A stretch of DNA of 64,000 bases. Source: Arthrobacter gandavensis (lineage in GTDB: Bacteria; Actinomycetota; Actinomycetes; Actinomycetales; Micrococcaceae). The stretch lies in the NCBI RefSeq assembly GCF_009192735.1, contig NZ_VTFU01000003.1, positions 248,001 through 312,000 on the forward strand. The letters are read 5' to 3'. The position numbers and the translations under genes were made by a program. Every line of letters starts with the position of its first letter. Position 1 is the stretch's first letter. Below, piece after piece: positions 18,346 to 27,778 of this stretch. Below the pieces are notes generated by a model. It worked only from the letters and a program-made list of their open reading frames with translations, was not told the origin of the DNA and did no database searches.

Positions 18346-18666
18346 CTACTCTACGGTCAGCTCACCCATCCGTGACCATTCTTCGCCCTCGATCGTGGTG
18401 TTGATGATCTTCGGAGTCTCCACCAGCGCCTGCACCATGTCCTTCATGGCCTGCTGGAAGTGGTCGCTCTGGACGTGGGCGGCAGCGGCGTCGTCCTTGA
18501 AGGCCTCAACCAGGACAAACTCGTTGGGGTTCTCCAGGCTGCGGGACCAGTCGAACCACAGGTTGCCGGGCTCGGCGCGGGTGGCGGCGGTGAAGTCGGC
18601 GGTCAGCTCCGGCCAGCGGTCTGTCCATTCCGGCTTGACGTTGAATTTTACGGTGATGAAGATCAT
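18346..18666 (-). CDS. Antibiotic biosynthesis monooxygenase (ABM) domain protein
   Basis: The 106-residue protein has the ferredoxin-like ABM fold of YgiN-type proteins. It opens MIFITVKFNVKPEWTDRW, followed by WFDWSRSLENPNEFVLVEAF and an AAAHVQSDHFQQAM segment, the usual helix carrying the conserved H-x-x-S-x-H-F pattern. Such proteins are cofactor-free quinol monooxygenases or heme-degrading relatives. The substrate is unknown. It stands alone between convergent and divergent neighbours. Confidence 0.85.
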   Translation of the reverse strand: MIFITVKFNVKPEWTDRWPELTADFTAATRAEPGNLWFDWSRSLENPNEFVLVEAFKDDAAAAHVQSDHFQQAMKDMVQALVETPKIINTTIEGEEWSRMGELTVE

Positions 18667-18781
18667 CTGTGCTCCTGACAGTTGGATCTAGTGCGGATCT
18701 TCATCGTAGGCAGATGCCGCGTGCCCCTGTCCACGCGGGGCCGGCATGCAGCTGCAGCTCACCGGATGGGAGGATGGGAAC

Positions 18782-20464
18782 GTGGCTCACCTCGACGTAT
18801 CCAACATTGACTATTTCCTCTCCGACGGCCGGCAGCTGCTCAACGGTGTCAGTTTCAAGGTGGGGGACGGGCACAAGACTGCCCTGATCGGCCCCAACGG
18901 CACCGGCAAGACCACGCTGCTGCGGATTATCGCCGAGGACATCAAGGCCGATGAAGGCACCGTGTCCAAGTCCGGGTCAATGGGCATCATGCGGCAGTTC
19001 GTCGGCCAGGTCCGCGACGACAGTACGGTCCGTGACCTGCTGGTTTCAGCGGCTCCTCCCGCGCTCGCAGCCGCCGCCAAGGCAGTGGACGAGGCCGAGC
19101 TGGCCATGATGGAGCACGACGACGAACCCACCCAGATGCGCTATGCCACCGCTATTGCCGACTGGGGCGATGCCGGAGGCTATGAGCAGGAAACCGTCTG
19201 GGATGAGGTCACCATGGCCGCGCTCGGCATGCCCTTTGACCGGGCCCAGTACCGCAGGGCCTCCACCCTCTCCGGCGGAGAGCAGAAACGCCTGGTGCTG
19301 GAGGCACTGTTCTCGGGTCCCGACGAACTGCTGCTGCTCGATGAGCCGGACAACTACCTCGATGTTCCGGGGAAGCGCTGGCTGGAAGCCAAACTCGCCG
19401 AATCCAAGAAATCGGTGCTGTTCGTCAGCCACGACCGCGAACTGCTGGACAACGCCGCCACCCGCATCGTCACCCTGGAGCCGGGGATCAACGGCGCCTC
19501 CGCCTGGATCCACGGCGGCGGTTTCAGCAGCTACGTCACCGCCCGCGAGGACCGCAACGCCCGGTTCGAGGAACTGCGCCGGCGCTGGGACGAGGAGCAC
19601 CTGAAACTCAAGGAGCTCGTCAACATGTACAAAAACAAGGCCGCGTTCCGCTCCGACATGGCCAACCGCTACCAGGCCGCGCAAACGCGGCTGGCGAAGT
19701 TCCTTGAGGCGGGTCCGCCCGAGGCGCTGCCCATTGAACAAAACGTGAAGATGCGGCTGCGCGGCGGCCGGACCGCCAAACGCGCCGTCGTTGCGCAGAA
19801 GCTGGAACTGACCGGCCTGATGAAGCCCTTCAGCACCGAAATCTGGTTTGGCGACCGGGTGGGCGTGCTCGGGTCCAACGGTTCCGGCAAGTCCCATTTC
19901 CTGCGGCTGCTGGCCGCCGGCGGCACGGATCCGGACAAGGAACACGAGCCGGTGTCCGAGGTGGAGATCGCTCCCGTCCCGCATGAGGGATCGGTGAAGC
20001 TTGGTGCCAGGATCCGGCCCGGCTTCTTCGCCCAGACCATGATGCGTCCGGACCTGCTGGGCAAAACCCTGCTGGACATCCTGCACCGCGGCGATGACCA
20101 CCGCTCCGGAATGGGCCGTGAGGCCGCCGCCGGAGCCCTGGACCGCTACGGACTGGCCGCGTCTTCGGAGCAGAAATACGATTCGCTCTCCGGCGGACAG
20201 CAGGCCCGGCTCCAGATCCTGCTGCTGGAACTGTCCGGCGCCACCTTGCTGCTGCTCGATGAACCGACCGACAACCTGGACCTGCACTCGGCCGAAGCCC
20301 TCGAAAAGGCCATTGACGCCTTTGAGGGAACGGTGCTGGCCGTGACCCACGACCGGTGGTTCGCCCGCAGCTTCGACCGTTTCCTGGTCTTCGGCTCGGA
20401 CGGCAAAGTCTACGAATCCGAGACCCCGGTGTGGGACGAAAAGCGCGTGGTCCGCGCCCGGTAG
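18782..20464 (+). CDS. ABC-F family ATPase (ribosome-associated, not a transporter)
   Basis: The 560-residue protein has two ATPase cassettes and no membrane segments. The first has Walker A GPNGTGKTT, signature LSGGEQKRL and Walker B LLLLDEPDNYLD; the second has GSNGSGKSHF, LSGGQQARL and LLLLDEPTDNLD. They are joined by a charged linker of the ABC-F type. ABC-F proteins act on the ribosomal exit site as translation factors or antibiotic-protection proteins. The GTG at 18782 has GGGAGGATGGGAA upstream, which decides against an ATG 12 codons earlier. It is a housekeeping-like member; a second ABC-F lies at 34.1 kb. Confidence 0.9.
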   Translation: MAHLDVSNIDYFLSDGRQLLNGVSFKVGDGHKTALIGPNGTGKTTLLRIIAEDIKADEGTVSKSGSMGIMRQFVGQVRDDSTVRDLLVSAAPPALAAAAKAVDEAELAMMEHDDEPTQMRYATAIADWGDAGGYEQETVWDEVTMAALGMPFDRAQYRRASTLSGGEQKRLVLEALFSGPDELLLLDEPDNYLDVPGKRWLEAKLAESKKSVLFVSHDRELLDNAATRIVTLEPGINGASAWIHGGGFSSYVTAREDRNARFEELRRRWDEEHLKLKELVNMYKNKAAFRSDMANRYQAAQTRLAKFLEAGPPEALPIEQNVKMRLRGGRTAKRAVVAQKLELTGLMKPFSTEIWFGDRVGVLGSNGSGKSHFLRLLAAGGTDPDKEHEPVSEVEIAPVPHEGSVKLGARIRPGFFAQTMMRPDLLGKTLLDILHRGDDHRSGMGREAAAGALDRYGLAASSEQKYDSLSGGQQARLQILLLELSGATLLLLDEPTDNLDLHSAEALEKAIDAFEGTVLAVTHDRWFARSFDRFLVFGSDGKVYESETPVWDEKRVVRAR

Positions 20465-20545
20465 AACTCAGCTTGTTTCGCCCCGCGGGGCAGTATGACC
20501 GGACCCGGTTTCCCATTGCGGCGCCAACCCCTGCACACTATAGGC

Positions 20546-21736
20546 GTGAAGACCTCCCTGGACCGTGCCCTGATATCCGTCTTCGTGATTTTCGGTCTCA
20601 ACGGCCTTATTTTCGCCAGTTGGGCCGCCCGCATCCCCGCCGCCGCTGAATCCCTCGGCATCGGTGCTGCCGGAGTCGGGATCCTGCTGCTGTTTTCGGC
20701 TGTCGGGTCCGTGTGTTCGCTGCCGCTGGCCGGATCCATCGCCCTGCGGATTGGCACCGCGGGTGCCGTGCGCGCCGGCGGGCTGGCGGCGTCGGCCGCC
20801 GCAGTGATCATCGCCGCCTCCCTGTTCTGGCCCAGCATCCCGCTGGCGGCCGGGGGGCTGCTGCTTTTCGGCGCCGGCATCGGGCTGTGGGACGTCGCCA
20901 TGAACCTCGAAGGCGCAGACGTTGAACGCCATCTTGGACGCACTGTCATGCCCAAGTTCCACGCGGCCTTCAGCGGCGGTGCGTTCGTTGGCGCCATGCT
21001 CGGTGCCGTGCTCTCCGCGGCGGGGGTATCCCTGTCCCTGCACCTGCTGGGCATCGTGGTGGTCGCTGTGGTGCTGGTGCTGGCAGTGCCGCGCAGCTTC
21101 CTGCCCGATCCGGTCCCCGTGCAGGACGACGGCGCCGCGCCCTCCGCGCCCCGGTCGCGGTTCGCTGCCTGGAAAGAGGGCCGCACGCTGCTGATCGGCG
21201 TCGTCGTGCTTGGCGCGGCCCTGACCGAGGGCGCAGCCAATGACTGGGTGGCGAAGGCCACCGTTGACGGCCTGGGCGCCAGTGAAGCCGCGGGCGCGAT
21301 CATGTTTGGCATCTTCGTTGCGGCCATGACCGCCACCCGGTGGCTGGGCGGCCGGCTGATCGACCGGCTGGGGCGTGTTCCCGCCCTGCGGATCTGCATG
21401 AGCGCCTCACTGGTGGGGCTGCTCCTCTTTGTGCTGGCTCCGAACCTGGTGCTTGCCGGCATCGGTGCGGTCCTGTGGGGGATCGGCGCGGCCCTGGGCT
21501 TCCCCATGGGAATGTCCGCGGCCGGCGAGGATCCGGCCCACGCGGCAAGCCGCGTTTCGGTGGTGTCAACCATTGGCTATACGGCGTTTTTTGTGGGTCC
21601 GCCGGTCCTGGGTTTCGTGGGTGAAATGTGGGGTGTCCGCAATGCGCTTCTGCTCGTGGGAGCCGCCATGCTGCTGTCCATCCTGGTGGCGCCTGCCGCC
21701 GCCGAGCGGAACAAGGTTTCCGAAGCCGCTTCCTAG
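20546..21736 (+). CDS. MFS transporter (YbjJ-like)
   Basis: About 12 hydrophobic segments in two halves. It starts MKTSLDRALISVFVIFGLNG and continues with FASWAARIP, the opening of the YbjJ-like subgroup of major facilitators. An RWLGGRLIDRLGR loop between helices in the second half is a facilitator A-type motif. Substrate unknown. The frame is open to an ATG at 20495, so the start is uncertain. The GTG at 20546 gives the usual short N-terminus but lacks a clear ribosome-binding site. Confidence 0.85.
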   Translation: MKTSLDRALISVFVIFGLNGLIFASWAARIPAAAESLGIGAAGVGILLLFSAVGSVCSLPLAGSIALRIGTAGAVRAGGLAASAAAVIIAASLFWPSIPLAAGGLLLFGAGIGLWDVAMNLEGADVERHLGRTVMPKFHAAFSGGAFVGAMLGAVLSAAGVSLSLHLLGIVVVAVVLVLAVPRSFLPDPVPVQDDGAAPSAPRSRFAAWKEGRTLLIGVVVLGAALTEGAANDWVAKATVDGLGASEAAGAIMFGIFVAAMTATRWLGGRLIDRLGRVPALRICMSASLVGLLLFVLAPNLVLAGIGAVLWGIGAALGFPMGMSAAGEDPAHAASRVSVVSTIGYTAFFVGPPVLGFVGEMWGVRNALLLVGAAMLLSILVAPAAAERNKVSEAAS

Positions 21737-21820
21737 CGCCCGCCCCAAGAGAAAACCAGCGGACCGGATGTGTCCGCAATAGGGGTACCGGAGCGGGAGC
21801 GCCGGGTCTATCTTCGACCA

Positions 21821-22873
21821 ATGTTCAACTCCCCCAACCACCCTGCGCAAAACCGCGGTTCCGGCTCGCCGCTGATCGAGGCGCACGGCGTCAGCAAAGT
21901 CTATAAATCGAAGGCCGGGCCGGTCCACGCGCTGGACGGCCTGAATATCTCAGTACCCGAAGGCACCGTCATGGCCCTGCTGGGGCCGAACGGCGCCGGC
22001 AAAACCACGGCCGTCAAGGTCCTGACCACGCTCATCAAACCTGACTCTGGTGTCCTCACCATTGACGGCATCGACGTGCTGGACAGCCCCAAGGAAGTCC
22101 GGCGGATCATCGGCGTCTCGGGACAGTATGCGGCGGTGGACGAGAACCTGACCGGCACCGAAAACCTGCGGATGGTTGGCCGGCTGTACCACCTGCCGGA
22201 CCGCCGGGCGCGGGCACGGGCGGCCGAGCTCATCGACATGTTCGAGCTCACCGACGCCGGAAACCGGCCGGTCAAGGGTTACTCCGGCGGCATGCGCCGC
22301 CGCCTTGACCTGGCCGGAGCACTGGTGAACAGCCCCCGGGTCCTGTTCCTCGATGAACCGACCACCGGCCTTGATCCGCGCAGCCGCATCGCCCTGTGGC
22401 AGGTCATTAAGGACCTGGTCGCCGGCGGCACCACTCTTCTGCTGACCACCCAGTATTTGGAGGAAGCCGACCAGCTTGCGGACACCGTGGCCGTCATCGA
22501 CCGCGGCGCGGTCATCGCCGAAGGCACCTCGGATCAGCTGAAGTCCCTGATCGGCGGCCACAGTGTTGCCGTGGCGCTGGTGGACGGAAACGACGCCGGC
22601 GCGGCGCAGGCCATCCTCGCCCGCCACGGCTCCGGCCAGCCGCACACCGCCGATGACGGCCGCACGCTCGAAGTCACCGTCCAGAACGGACCGGCATCGC
22701 TCCAACTCGTGCTCGCGGACCTCCAGGCGCAGGACATCGCGCTGCATGACGCGGGCATCCGCCGTCCAACCCTCGACGACGTCTTCCTGCAGCTGACCGG
22801 CCGCCCGGCCGAGGAGGAACCGGCAACCGATGGCGCCGAGGGCGCGGACAACAAGGAAGGAGCACGCCGATGA
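21821..22873 (+). CDS. ABC exporter ATPase, daunorubicin-resistance (DrrA) type
   Basis: Walker A GPNGAGKTT, Q-loop region, signature YSGGMRRRLDLAGAL and Walker B VLFLDEPTTGLD are all intact. The C-terminal extension of about 100 residues is typical of DrrA-like ATPases. It pairs with the permease whose start overlaps its stop by ATGA. An ATG at 21821 gives a compact N-terminus, and TATCTT 7 bp upstream resembles a -10 box that would make a leaderless mRNA. Export of a hydrophobic drug-like or lipid-like molecule is the family role; the substrate here is unknown. Confidence 0.9.
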   Translation: MFNSPNHPAQNRGSGSPLIEAHGVSKVYKSKAGPVHALDGLNISVPEGTVMALLGPNGAGKTTAVKVLTTLIKPDSGVLTIDGIDVLDSPKEVRRIIGVSGQYAAVDENLTGTENLRMVGRLYHLPDRRARARAAELIDMFELTDAGNRPVKGYSGGMRRRLDLAGALVNSPRVLFLDEPTTGLDPRSRIALWQVIKDLVAGGTTLLLTTQYLEEADQLADTVAVIDRGAVIAEGTSDQLKSLIGGHSVAVALVDGNDAGAAQAILARHGSGQPHTADDGRTLEVTVQNGPASLQLVLADLQAQDIALHDAGIRRPTLDDVFLQLTGRPAEEEPATDGAEGADNKEGARR

Positions 22874-23715
22874 CCGCCGCAACCACCCGGCTGCCCGCCG
22901 TAAGGACCGGAGGGAAGGCAGCCGCAGCCAACTGGGCCGGGGACGGCTGGACCGTCACCTGGCGAAACCTGATCAAGATCAAGCGCTCTCCGGACATGAT
23001 CATCTTCGCCGTCCTGCAGCCCATCATGTTTGTGCTGCTGTTCAGCCAGGTCTACGGAGGGTCGATCTCCGTGGCCGGGACGGACTACACGCAGTACCTC
23101 ATGGCCGGCATCTTTGCCCAGACCGTGGTCTTTGGATCCACGTTCTCCGGCGCCGCGATGGCGCAGGACCTCAAGGAAGGGATCGTGGACCGGTTCCGGA
23201 CCCTGCCGATGAGTCCGTCCGCGGTGCTGATCGGGCGGACCAACTCGGACCTGGTGCTTAACGCCATCTCCATGCTCATCATGATGGCCACGGGCCTGCT
23301 GGTGGGCTGGCGGGTCAACACGTCCTTTTCCTCCTTCCTGGCCGCTGTTGGGCTGCTGCTGCTTTTCTCCTACGCCTTCAGCTGGGTCATGGCTCTGCTC
23401 GGCATGACCGTGCGAACACCGGAAACGATCAACAACGCGTCGTTCATGATCCTGTTTCCCATCACCTTCATCTCCAACGCGTTTGTGCAGAGCTCCACGC
23501 TGCCGACGCCGCTGCGGATTTTCGCTGAATGGAACCCGGTTTCCGCGCTGGTCCAAGCCGCGCGGGAGCTGTTCGGCAACCTGGGCAACACCCCCGTTCC
23601 GGACACCTGGCCCATGCAGCATGCGGTGGCCACGGTGCTGATCGGATCGGTGGTGATGCTGCTCATTTTTGTTCCGCTTGCCGTGCGGAAGTTTGAGTCG
23701 GTGAGTTCCCGCTAG
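22870..23715 (+). CDS. ABC-2 type permease partner (DrrB type)
   Basis: A 281-residue permease with a soluble lead-in and six hydrophobic segments. It contains an IKIKRSPDMIIFAVLQPIMF entry typical of DrrB-like ABC-2 permeases and a LFSYAFSWVMALLG segment. It forms the membrane half of the exporter with the preceding ATPase, and the two genes overlap by 4 bp. Confidence 0.9.
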   Translation: MTAATTRLPAVRTGGKAAAANWAGDGWTVTWRNLIKIKRSPDMIIFAVLQPIMFVLLFSQVYGGSISVAGTDYTQYLMAGIFAQTVVFGSTFSGAAMAQDLKEGIVDRFRTLPMSPSAVLIGRTNSDLVLNAISMLIMMATGLLVGWRVNTSFSSFLAAVGLLLLFSYAFSWVMALLGMTVRTPETINNASFMILFPITFISNAFVQSSTLPTPLRIFAEWNPVSALVQAARELFGNLGNTPVPDTWPMQHAVATVLIGSVVMLLIFVPLAVRKFESVSSR

Positions 23716-23760
23716 GAACCCCAGGCCCCAAGATGGAGACACCAAGTGTGAGGACACACC

Positions 23761-24714
23761 ATGATTGAGGCACGCGAACTCACCAAGCGCTTTGGCGGGA
23801 AAACCGCCGTCGACGGCGTTACCTTTACGGTCCCGCCGGGCAAGGTCACCGGATTCCTTGGACCGAACGGTGCCGGGAAATCAACGACCATGAGGATGAT
23901 CGTTGGGCTGGATCATCCCACCGGAGGAACGGTGACGGTCAACGGAAAACCGTATGCCGGGCACCGGTCCCCCCTGCACGAGGTGGGTGCCCTGCTGGAG
24001 GCCAAGGCAGTCCACCCCAAACGCACTGCCTACAACCATCTGCGGGCTCTCGCCGCCACCGAAGGCATTCCCTCCGCCCGCGTCAGCGAAGTCATCGAAC
24101 TCACGGGGCTTGGATCGGCGGCGCGGAAAAGGGTCGGCGGGTATTCGCTGGGCATGGGGCAGCGGCTGGGCATCGCCGTCGCACTGCTGGGGGACCCGCA
24201 CACCCTGATCCTGGATGAGCCCGTCAACGGACTGGATCCGGAAGGCGTGAAATGGGTACGCTTCCTGGTCCGGGGGCTGGCAGCTGAAGGCCGGACCGTC
24301 TTCATCTCCTCCCACCTGATGAGCGAGATGGCGGTGACCGCCGATCACCTGATCGTGATCGGCCGCGGCCGGATCCTGGCCGATGCCCCCATCGGGGAAG
24401 TGCTGGCCGGGAGCCAGCAGGAGCGTGTCCTGGTGCGGACCGACGACGCCGCCGGCTTAGCTGCCGCCGTCGGCTCGCCAGGAGTGGAAGTGCGCCGGCC
24501 GGCGGCGGATCAGCTGGAAATTCTGGGGCTGACGTCCAGGAGCATTGCGGAAACAGCAAGGTCCCGTGGAATCCTCCTGACGGAACTCACCCCGCAGCAG
24601 GTCTCCCTGGAGGACGCTTACATGGAGTTGACCGGCGGAGAGGTCGAGTACCAGTCACGCCACATCAACCGATCATCCGATTCCCTCCCGGCCGGGGAAG
24701 GACAGCAGGCATGA
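23761..24714 (+). CDS. ABC exporter ATPase, first copy of a duplicated pair
   Basis: The 317-residue ATPase has Walker A GPNGAGKSTTM, signature YSLGMGQRLGIA and Walker B LILDEPVNGLDPEG. The S-L-G-M signature instead of S-G-G is characteristic of a BcrA/bacitracin-like subgroup. The protein is closely similar along its length to the ATPase at 25754-26728, so the two arose by tandem duplication of an ATPase-permease pair. Its stop overlaps the permease start by ATGA. Confidence 0.9.
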   Translation: MIEARELTKRFGGKTAVDGVTFTVPPGKVTGFLGPNGAGKSTTMRMIVGLDHPTGGTVTVNGKPYAGHRSPLHEVGALLEAKAVHPKRTAYNHLRALAATEGIPSARVSEVIELTGLGSAARKRVGGYSLGMGQRLGIAVALLGDPHTLILDEPVNGLDPEGVKWVRFLVRGLAAEGRTVFISSHLMSEMAVTADHLIVIGRGRILADAPIGEVLAGSQQERVLVRTDDAAGLAAAVGSPGVEVRRPAADQLEILGLTSRSIAETARSRGILLTELTPQQVSLEDAYMELTGGEVEYQSRHINRSSDSLPAGEGQQA

Positions 24715-25565
24715 GTGCAGCAGCAGCCCCCGCGGCGCAGGAGCCCCGCACTTCCGGATCCCGCCGGATCACCTTTCCGCGCGTGCTGCGCTCCGAATTG
24801 ATCAAGACCGCCACCGTACCCTCCACCGTCATCCTGCTGGCAGTGAGCTTCGCGGTGATGGTTGGGCTGGGCGCCCTGGTTGCCTGGGGAACGGTACAGC
24901 TGGTGAATGACCCGGAGGCTGGCCCGCCCGGAGGTTTCGGCACATCAGCGCAGAGCCTGGCCTATGACATCCCGGCATCCGGGCTGCCCTTCGGCCAGCT
25001 GCTGATCGCCGCGCTGGCGGTGGTGCTGATTGGATCCGAGTACACCACCGGCATGATCCGCTCCACCATGGTGGCCGTACCCACCCGCACGCCGGCGCTG
25101 CTGGCCAAGACCCTCGTGATTGCGGTCATTTCCTTCATCCTGGGCGTCCTGGCAGCCTTCGCCACTTATCTGGTGGCGCAGCCGATACTGGCCGGGTCCG
25201 ATCTTGATTTCGGGCTGGATGCGGAGGGGGTGCTGCCCTCCATCATCAATACCGGCACGGTGCTGGCACTGATCGCGGTCATGGGCGTGGCCATCGGTGC
25301 CCTGCTGCGCAGCACGGCCGGGGGAGTGGTGACCCTGGTGGGAGCCCTTTTTGTGCTGCCGATTATTACCGGGCTGCTTTCAGGCCTGGCGGATTGGGTG
25401 GTGGACGCCGAACGCTTCCTGCCCAGCAGCGCCTCTTCCGCACTGGTGGCCACCCGGGTTGCCCCGGAGGCATTCAACCAGGCCGAAGGCGGTCTCATTC
25501 TTGCCGGCTGGGCCGTGGTGCTGCTGGCAGGCGCCGTCGTCGTTCTCAAGAAGCGGGACATCTGA
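24711..25565 (+). CDS. ABC-2 permease, first copy of a duplicated pair
   Basis: The 284-residue permease has a cytoplasmic lead-in ending RVLRSELIKTATVPSTVILL, six hydrophobic segments and the conserved GSEYTTGMIRSTMVAVPTR loop. It shares a recognisable pattern with the permease at 26725-27603. It is the partner of the overlapping ATPase. The stop codon lies inside a set of three 10-bp direct repeats (25559-25588). Confidence 0.9.
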   Translation: MSAAAAPAAQEPRTSGSRRITFPRVLRSELIKTATVPSTVILLAVSFAVMVGLGALVAWGTVQLVNDPEAGPPGGFGTSAQSLAYDIPASGLPFGQLLIAALAVVLIGSEYTTGMIRSTMVAVPTRTPALLAKTLVIAVISFILGVLAAFATYLVAQPILAGSDLDFGLDAEGVLPSIINTGTVLALIAVMGVAIGALLRSTAGGVVTLVGALFVLPIITGLLSGLADWVVDAERFLPSSASSALVATRVAPEAFNQAEGGLILAGWAVVLLAGAVVVLKKRDI

Positions 25566-25614
25566 CTGCATCTGACTACGTCTGACCAGGGCGGCGCACG
25601 CCTGAACAGAGTCA

Positions 25615-25647
25615 GGGTCCTCCCTGAGTCATCCTGGGGGAGGACCC
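25615..25647. promoter_or_regulatory. Inverted repeat between the two duplicated ABC pairs
   Basis: Ten-base arms (25615-25624 and 25638-25647) are perfectly complementary around a 13-base loop. The left arm also takes part in a second near-palindrome, TCAGGG-TCCT-CCCTGA (25612-25627). An (A)TCATCCT motif occurs at 25628-25635 and again near 25662-25669. It could be a terminator of the first pair or an operator of the second. The lack of a T-run and the repeated motif favour an operator. Confidence 0.4.
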
Positions 25648-25700
25648 GGAAAAGTACCGAACTCATCCTCTGGGACGGTGTCTGCGATCGTGCTCTCCCC

Positions 25701-25706
25701 TAGGGT
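25701..25706 (+). promoter_or_regulatory. Candidate -10 box of the second ABC pair
   Basis: TAGGGT lies 47 bp before the ATG at 25754. The same hexamer is seen at proposed promoters of the KimA-like gene and the glycosyltransferase at 49706. The -35 position 17 bp upstream (GTGTCT) is poor, as expected if an activator or repressor acts at the inverted repeat just upstream. Confidence 0.4.
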
Positions 25707-25753
25707 GGAGGAAGCCCCCCAGGTTTCACTTCCGCCCAACTGTAAGGATCACC

Positions 25754-26728
25754 ATGATCGAGGCACACGGCCTCTCGAAACGCTACGGCGCCAAAATTGC
25801 CGTTGACGACGTTTCCTTTACCGTCCAGCCGGGCAAGGTCACCGGCTTTCTTGGCCCCAACGGCGCCGGCAAATCAACCACCATGCGCATGATCGTGGGC
25901 CTGGACCGGCCCACAGGCGGTGCCGTCACTGTGAACGGAAAACCCTACAAACAGCACAAGGCGCCCCTGCATGAAGTCGGTGCACTGCTCGATGCAAAGG
26001 CCGTGCACACCAAGCGCTCTGCGTACAACCACCTGCGCGCGCTGGCCGCCACCCACGGCATCTCCAACAAGCGGGTCAACGAGGTCATCGAACTGACCGG
26101 GCTGGGTCCCGTGGCGAAGCGGCGGGTCGGCGGCTTCTCCCTGGGCATGGGGCAGCGGCTGGGCATCGCCGTCGCACTTCTGGGGGACCCCCAGACGCTG
26201 ATCTTCGACGAACCGGTCAACGGACTGGATCCGGAGGGGGTCCTCTGGGTCCGCAATCTGGCCAAGGGCCTGGCATCGGAGGGACGCACCGTTTTCCTCT
26301 CCTCGCACCTGATGAGTGAAATGGCCGTCACTGCGGACCACCTGATCGTGATTGGGCGGGGCCGGATCATCGCCGACGCACCGATCAGCGAGATTATTGC
26401 CGGACAGGACAAGATCCGCACGCTTGTGCGCACGGACCAGCCGGAGGAACTGCGCCGGGCACTCGAGAACCGGGAAACCTCGTTTACACAGCTGGAGCCG
26501 GACCTGCTGGAAATCACCGGCCGGGAACCACGCAGCATTGCCGAGGCCGCCCTGGCCCGGCAGATCCTGATCTATGAACTGACTCCCCGCCAGTCCTCGC
26601 TTGAAGAGGCGTACATGGAGCTGACCCGGGACCAGGTCGAATACCAGTCACAGGCCATCGAACAGCCCCAGGCACCGGCCCCCGCAGCCGAGGCCACCTT
26701 GACCAGCGGCGGAGGAAAGTCAGCATGA
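25754..26728 (+). CDS. ABC exporter ATPase, second copy of a duplicated pair
   Basis: The 324-residue ATPase has Walker A GPNGAGKSTTM, signature FSLGMGQRLGIA and Walker B LIFDEPVNGLDPEG. Residues 25-115 match the first copy nearly position for position, for instance VTVNGKPY and EVGALLxAKAVH. An AAGGAT site precedes the ATG. The C-terminal 100 residues diverge more, which suggests different partners or substrates. It is coupled to its permease by ATGA. Confidence 0.9.
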   Translation: MIEAHGLSKRYGAKIAVDDVSFTVQPGKVTGFLGPNGAGKSTTMRMIVGLDRPTGGAVTVNGKPYKQHKAPLHEVGALLDAKAVHTKRSAYNHLRALAATHGISNKRVNEVIELTGLGPVAKRRVGGFSLGMGQRLGIAVALLGDPQTLIFDEPVNGLDPEGVLWVRNLAKGLASEGRTVFLSSHLMSEMAVTADHLIVIGRGRIIADAPISEIIAGQDKIRTLVRTDQPEELRRALENRETSFTQLEPDLLEITGREPRSIAEAALARQILIYELTPRQSSLEEAYMELTRDQVEYQSQAIEQPQAPAPAAEATLTSGGGKSA

Positions 26729-27603
26729 GCATCCAGACAGCACCAACACCGGCTCCCACCCGGAGCCGGGACGGCTCGGGCCTGAGTTTCGGACGAATTC
26801 TGCGTTCGGAATGGATCAAGGTCACCACCGTTCCCTCCACCGTGATCCTCCTGGCCATCACCCTCATTGTCATGGTGGGGCTCAGCGCCCTCTATGCCTG
26901 GCAGATAGCAGTGTCGGTCGACTTCATGGCGGATGCTTCTCCGGAGATGCAGGCCCAGATGGGCGGTGGCATGGAGATGCTTCGTGAACAGGCGCTGATG
27001 GCACCTGCCAGCGGGTACATTTTCGGCCAGCTGCTCATCGCCTCGCTGGCGGTTGTCCTGATCGCCTCGGAGTGGGGCACCGGCATGATCCGGTCCACCA
27101 TGGTTGCCGTGCCCACCCGGATCCCTGCCCTGCTGGCCAAGAATCTGGTCATTGCCCTGATCGCGTTTATCCTCGGTGCCGGCGCGGCGTTCATCTCCTA
27201 CTTCATTGCCCAGCCAATCCTCGGTGCCGAAGATCTGGACTTTGCACTGACTGAGGAGGGCGTACTGCGCTCCATCCTGAACACCGGAACCTATCTGGCG
27301 TTCATTGCCGTGATCTCCATGGCCATCGGCACGCTCCTGCGCAACACCGCCGGCGGCGTCGTGACGGCCATCGGACTGTTCTTCGTCTTCCCCGTCATCA
27401 TCGTGAACCTCATTCAAGGGCTCGCGGACTGGATTCCTGATGCCGCCCGCTTCCTGCCCACCAACGCCGGGGATCGAATGCTGATGTTCCCGGCCGAGAC
27501 CGCCGGGCAGCTCAATCCGCTGGAGGGCGGCCTCGTCATGGCCGCCTGGGCCGTGGCGCTGCTCATCATCTCCCTGCTCGTGGCCAAACGCCGCGACGTC
27601 TAG
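26725..27603 (+). CDS. ABC-2 permease, second copy of a duplicated pair
   Basis: The 292-residue permease follows the same plan as the first copy: a lead-in ending RSEWIKVTTVPSTVILL, six hydrophobic segments, and a GTGMIRSTMVAVPTR loop. A Met-rich insert (about 68-90) in the first outside loop is absent from the other copy and could alter what is transported. Confidence 0.9.
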   Translation: MSIQTAPTPAPTRSRDGSGLSFGRILRSEWIKVTTVPSTVILLAITLIVMVGLSALYAWQIAVSVDFMADASPEMQAQMGGGMEMLREQALMAPASGYIFGQLLIASLAVVLIASEWGTGMIRSTMVAVPTRIPALLAKNLVIALIAFILGAGAAFISYFIAQPILGAEDLDFALTEEGVLRSILNTGTYLAFIAVISMAIGTLLRNTAGGVVTAIGLFFVFPVIIVNLIQGLADWIPDAARFLPTNAGDRMLMFPAETAGQLNPLEGGLVMAAWAVALLIISLLVAKRRDV

Positions 27604-27778
27604 GGGCACATTCTTCGGGGACGGAGGCGGCGGAAGAACGGCCGCCGCGTCTGTCCCCGGATTCCTTTCAGGGCACGGAACTCCTCCACAGCGGGGAGTT
27701 CCTGTGTTTAATCCGTTGGCGCTCCACGGTTTCGGGCAGCCATTACGCGCGCAGAGCAGGCTCTGGTTGAATCGGAGT

